This document shows positions 4,992 to 5,000 of a stretch of 5,000 bases of DNA, one piece after another. Source of the DNA: Nitrospinota bacterium (GTDB lineage: Bacteria > Nitrospinota > Nitrospinia > SZUA-224). Made by a program: the position numbers and the translations under genes. The notes below the pieces were generated by a model that was given only the letters and a program-made list of their open reading frames with translations, did not search any database and was not told the DNA's origin. The stretch lies in assembly GCA_016212345.1 (NCBI GenBank), contig JACRGM010000028.1:1-5000 (forward strand), in the 5' to 3' direction. Position 1 is the stretch's first letter; each line of letters begins with the position of its first letter.

Positions 4992-5000
4992 CCTTATAAC

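Noticed and set aside
1..5000. CRISPR array, tRNA/rRNA genes, integrase or transposase genes
   Set aside because: No regularly spaced direct repeats, no cloverleaf-like or rRNA-like sequence and no transposase or recombinase motifs were seen on either strand.

Overview
This window reads as a bacterial chromosome segment. Four co-directional (+) genes or gene fusions are followed by one convergent (-) gene. Three of the + genes encode four consecutive steps of the shikimate pathway. They are a bifunctional 3-dehydroquinate dehydratase/shikimate dehydrogenase (aroDE, 184-1647), EPSP synthase (aroA, 1790-3046) and shikimate kinase (aroK, 3059-3568). Together they convert 3-dehydroquinate to 5-enolpyruvylshikimate-3-phosphate. 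Other pathway genes (for example aroB, aroC and DAHP synthase) are not in the window.

A type-B (zinc-finger-less) J-domain co-chaperone (3565-4521) overlaps aroK by the 4 bases ATGA and has no visible ribosome binding site of its own. It is probably translated by coupling to aroK. Convergent to it, only 10 bp away, is a JAMM/MPN+ metallopeptidase of the M67 type (4532-4978, minus strand). The promoter and any operon partners of that gene lie mostly beyond the right edge.

The non-coding DNA is limited but structured. The left edge (1-52) carries two consecutive hairpins that look like the end of a dispersed REP-like intergenic repeat. An AT-rich leader (53-183) holds a small dyad (145-161) and a strong Shine-Dalgarno in front of aroDE. 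Between aroDE and aroA lies a 125-bp nested palindrome (1643-1767). It has 27-bp outer arms (24/27 matched), inner arms and a GC-rich central hairpin, all sharing one centre. It resembles a miniature inverted-repeat element inserted into the operon, and its outer arm includes the aroDE stop codon.

Organism: the DNA is AT-rich, the coding strand is strongly purine-loaded, and Arg is mostly AGA/AGG with abundant ATA Ile. This, the AroD-AroE fusion and an M67 peptidase recalling deltaproteobacterial/Nitrospirota homologues suggest an anaerobic, perhaps thermophilic, Desulfobacterota- or Nitrospirota-like lineage. That assignment is an inference with low confidence.

No clearly new multi-gene system is visible. 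The points most worth a second look are the nested palindrome in the aro operon, the unusual shikimate- and cofactor-site residues in the AroE half of AroDE, the repeated DIF motifs in the J-protein, and the aroK-J-protein coupling.
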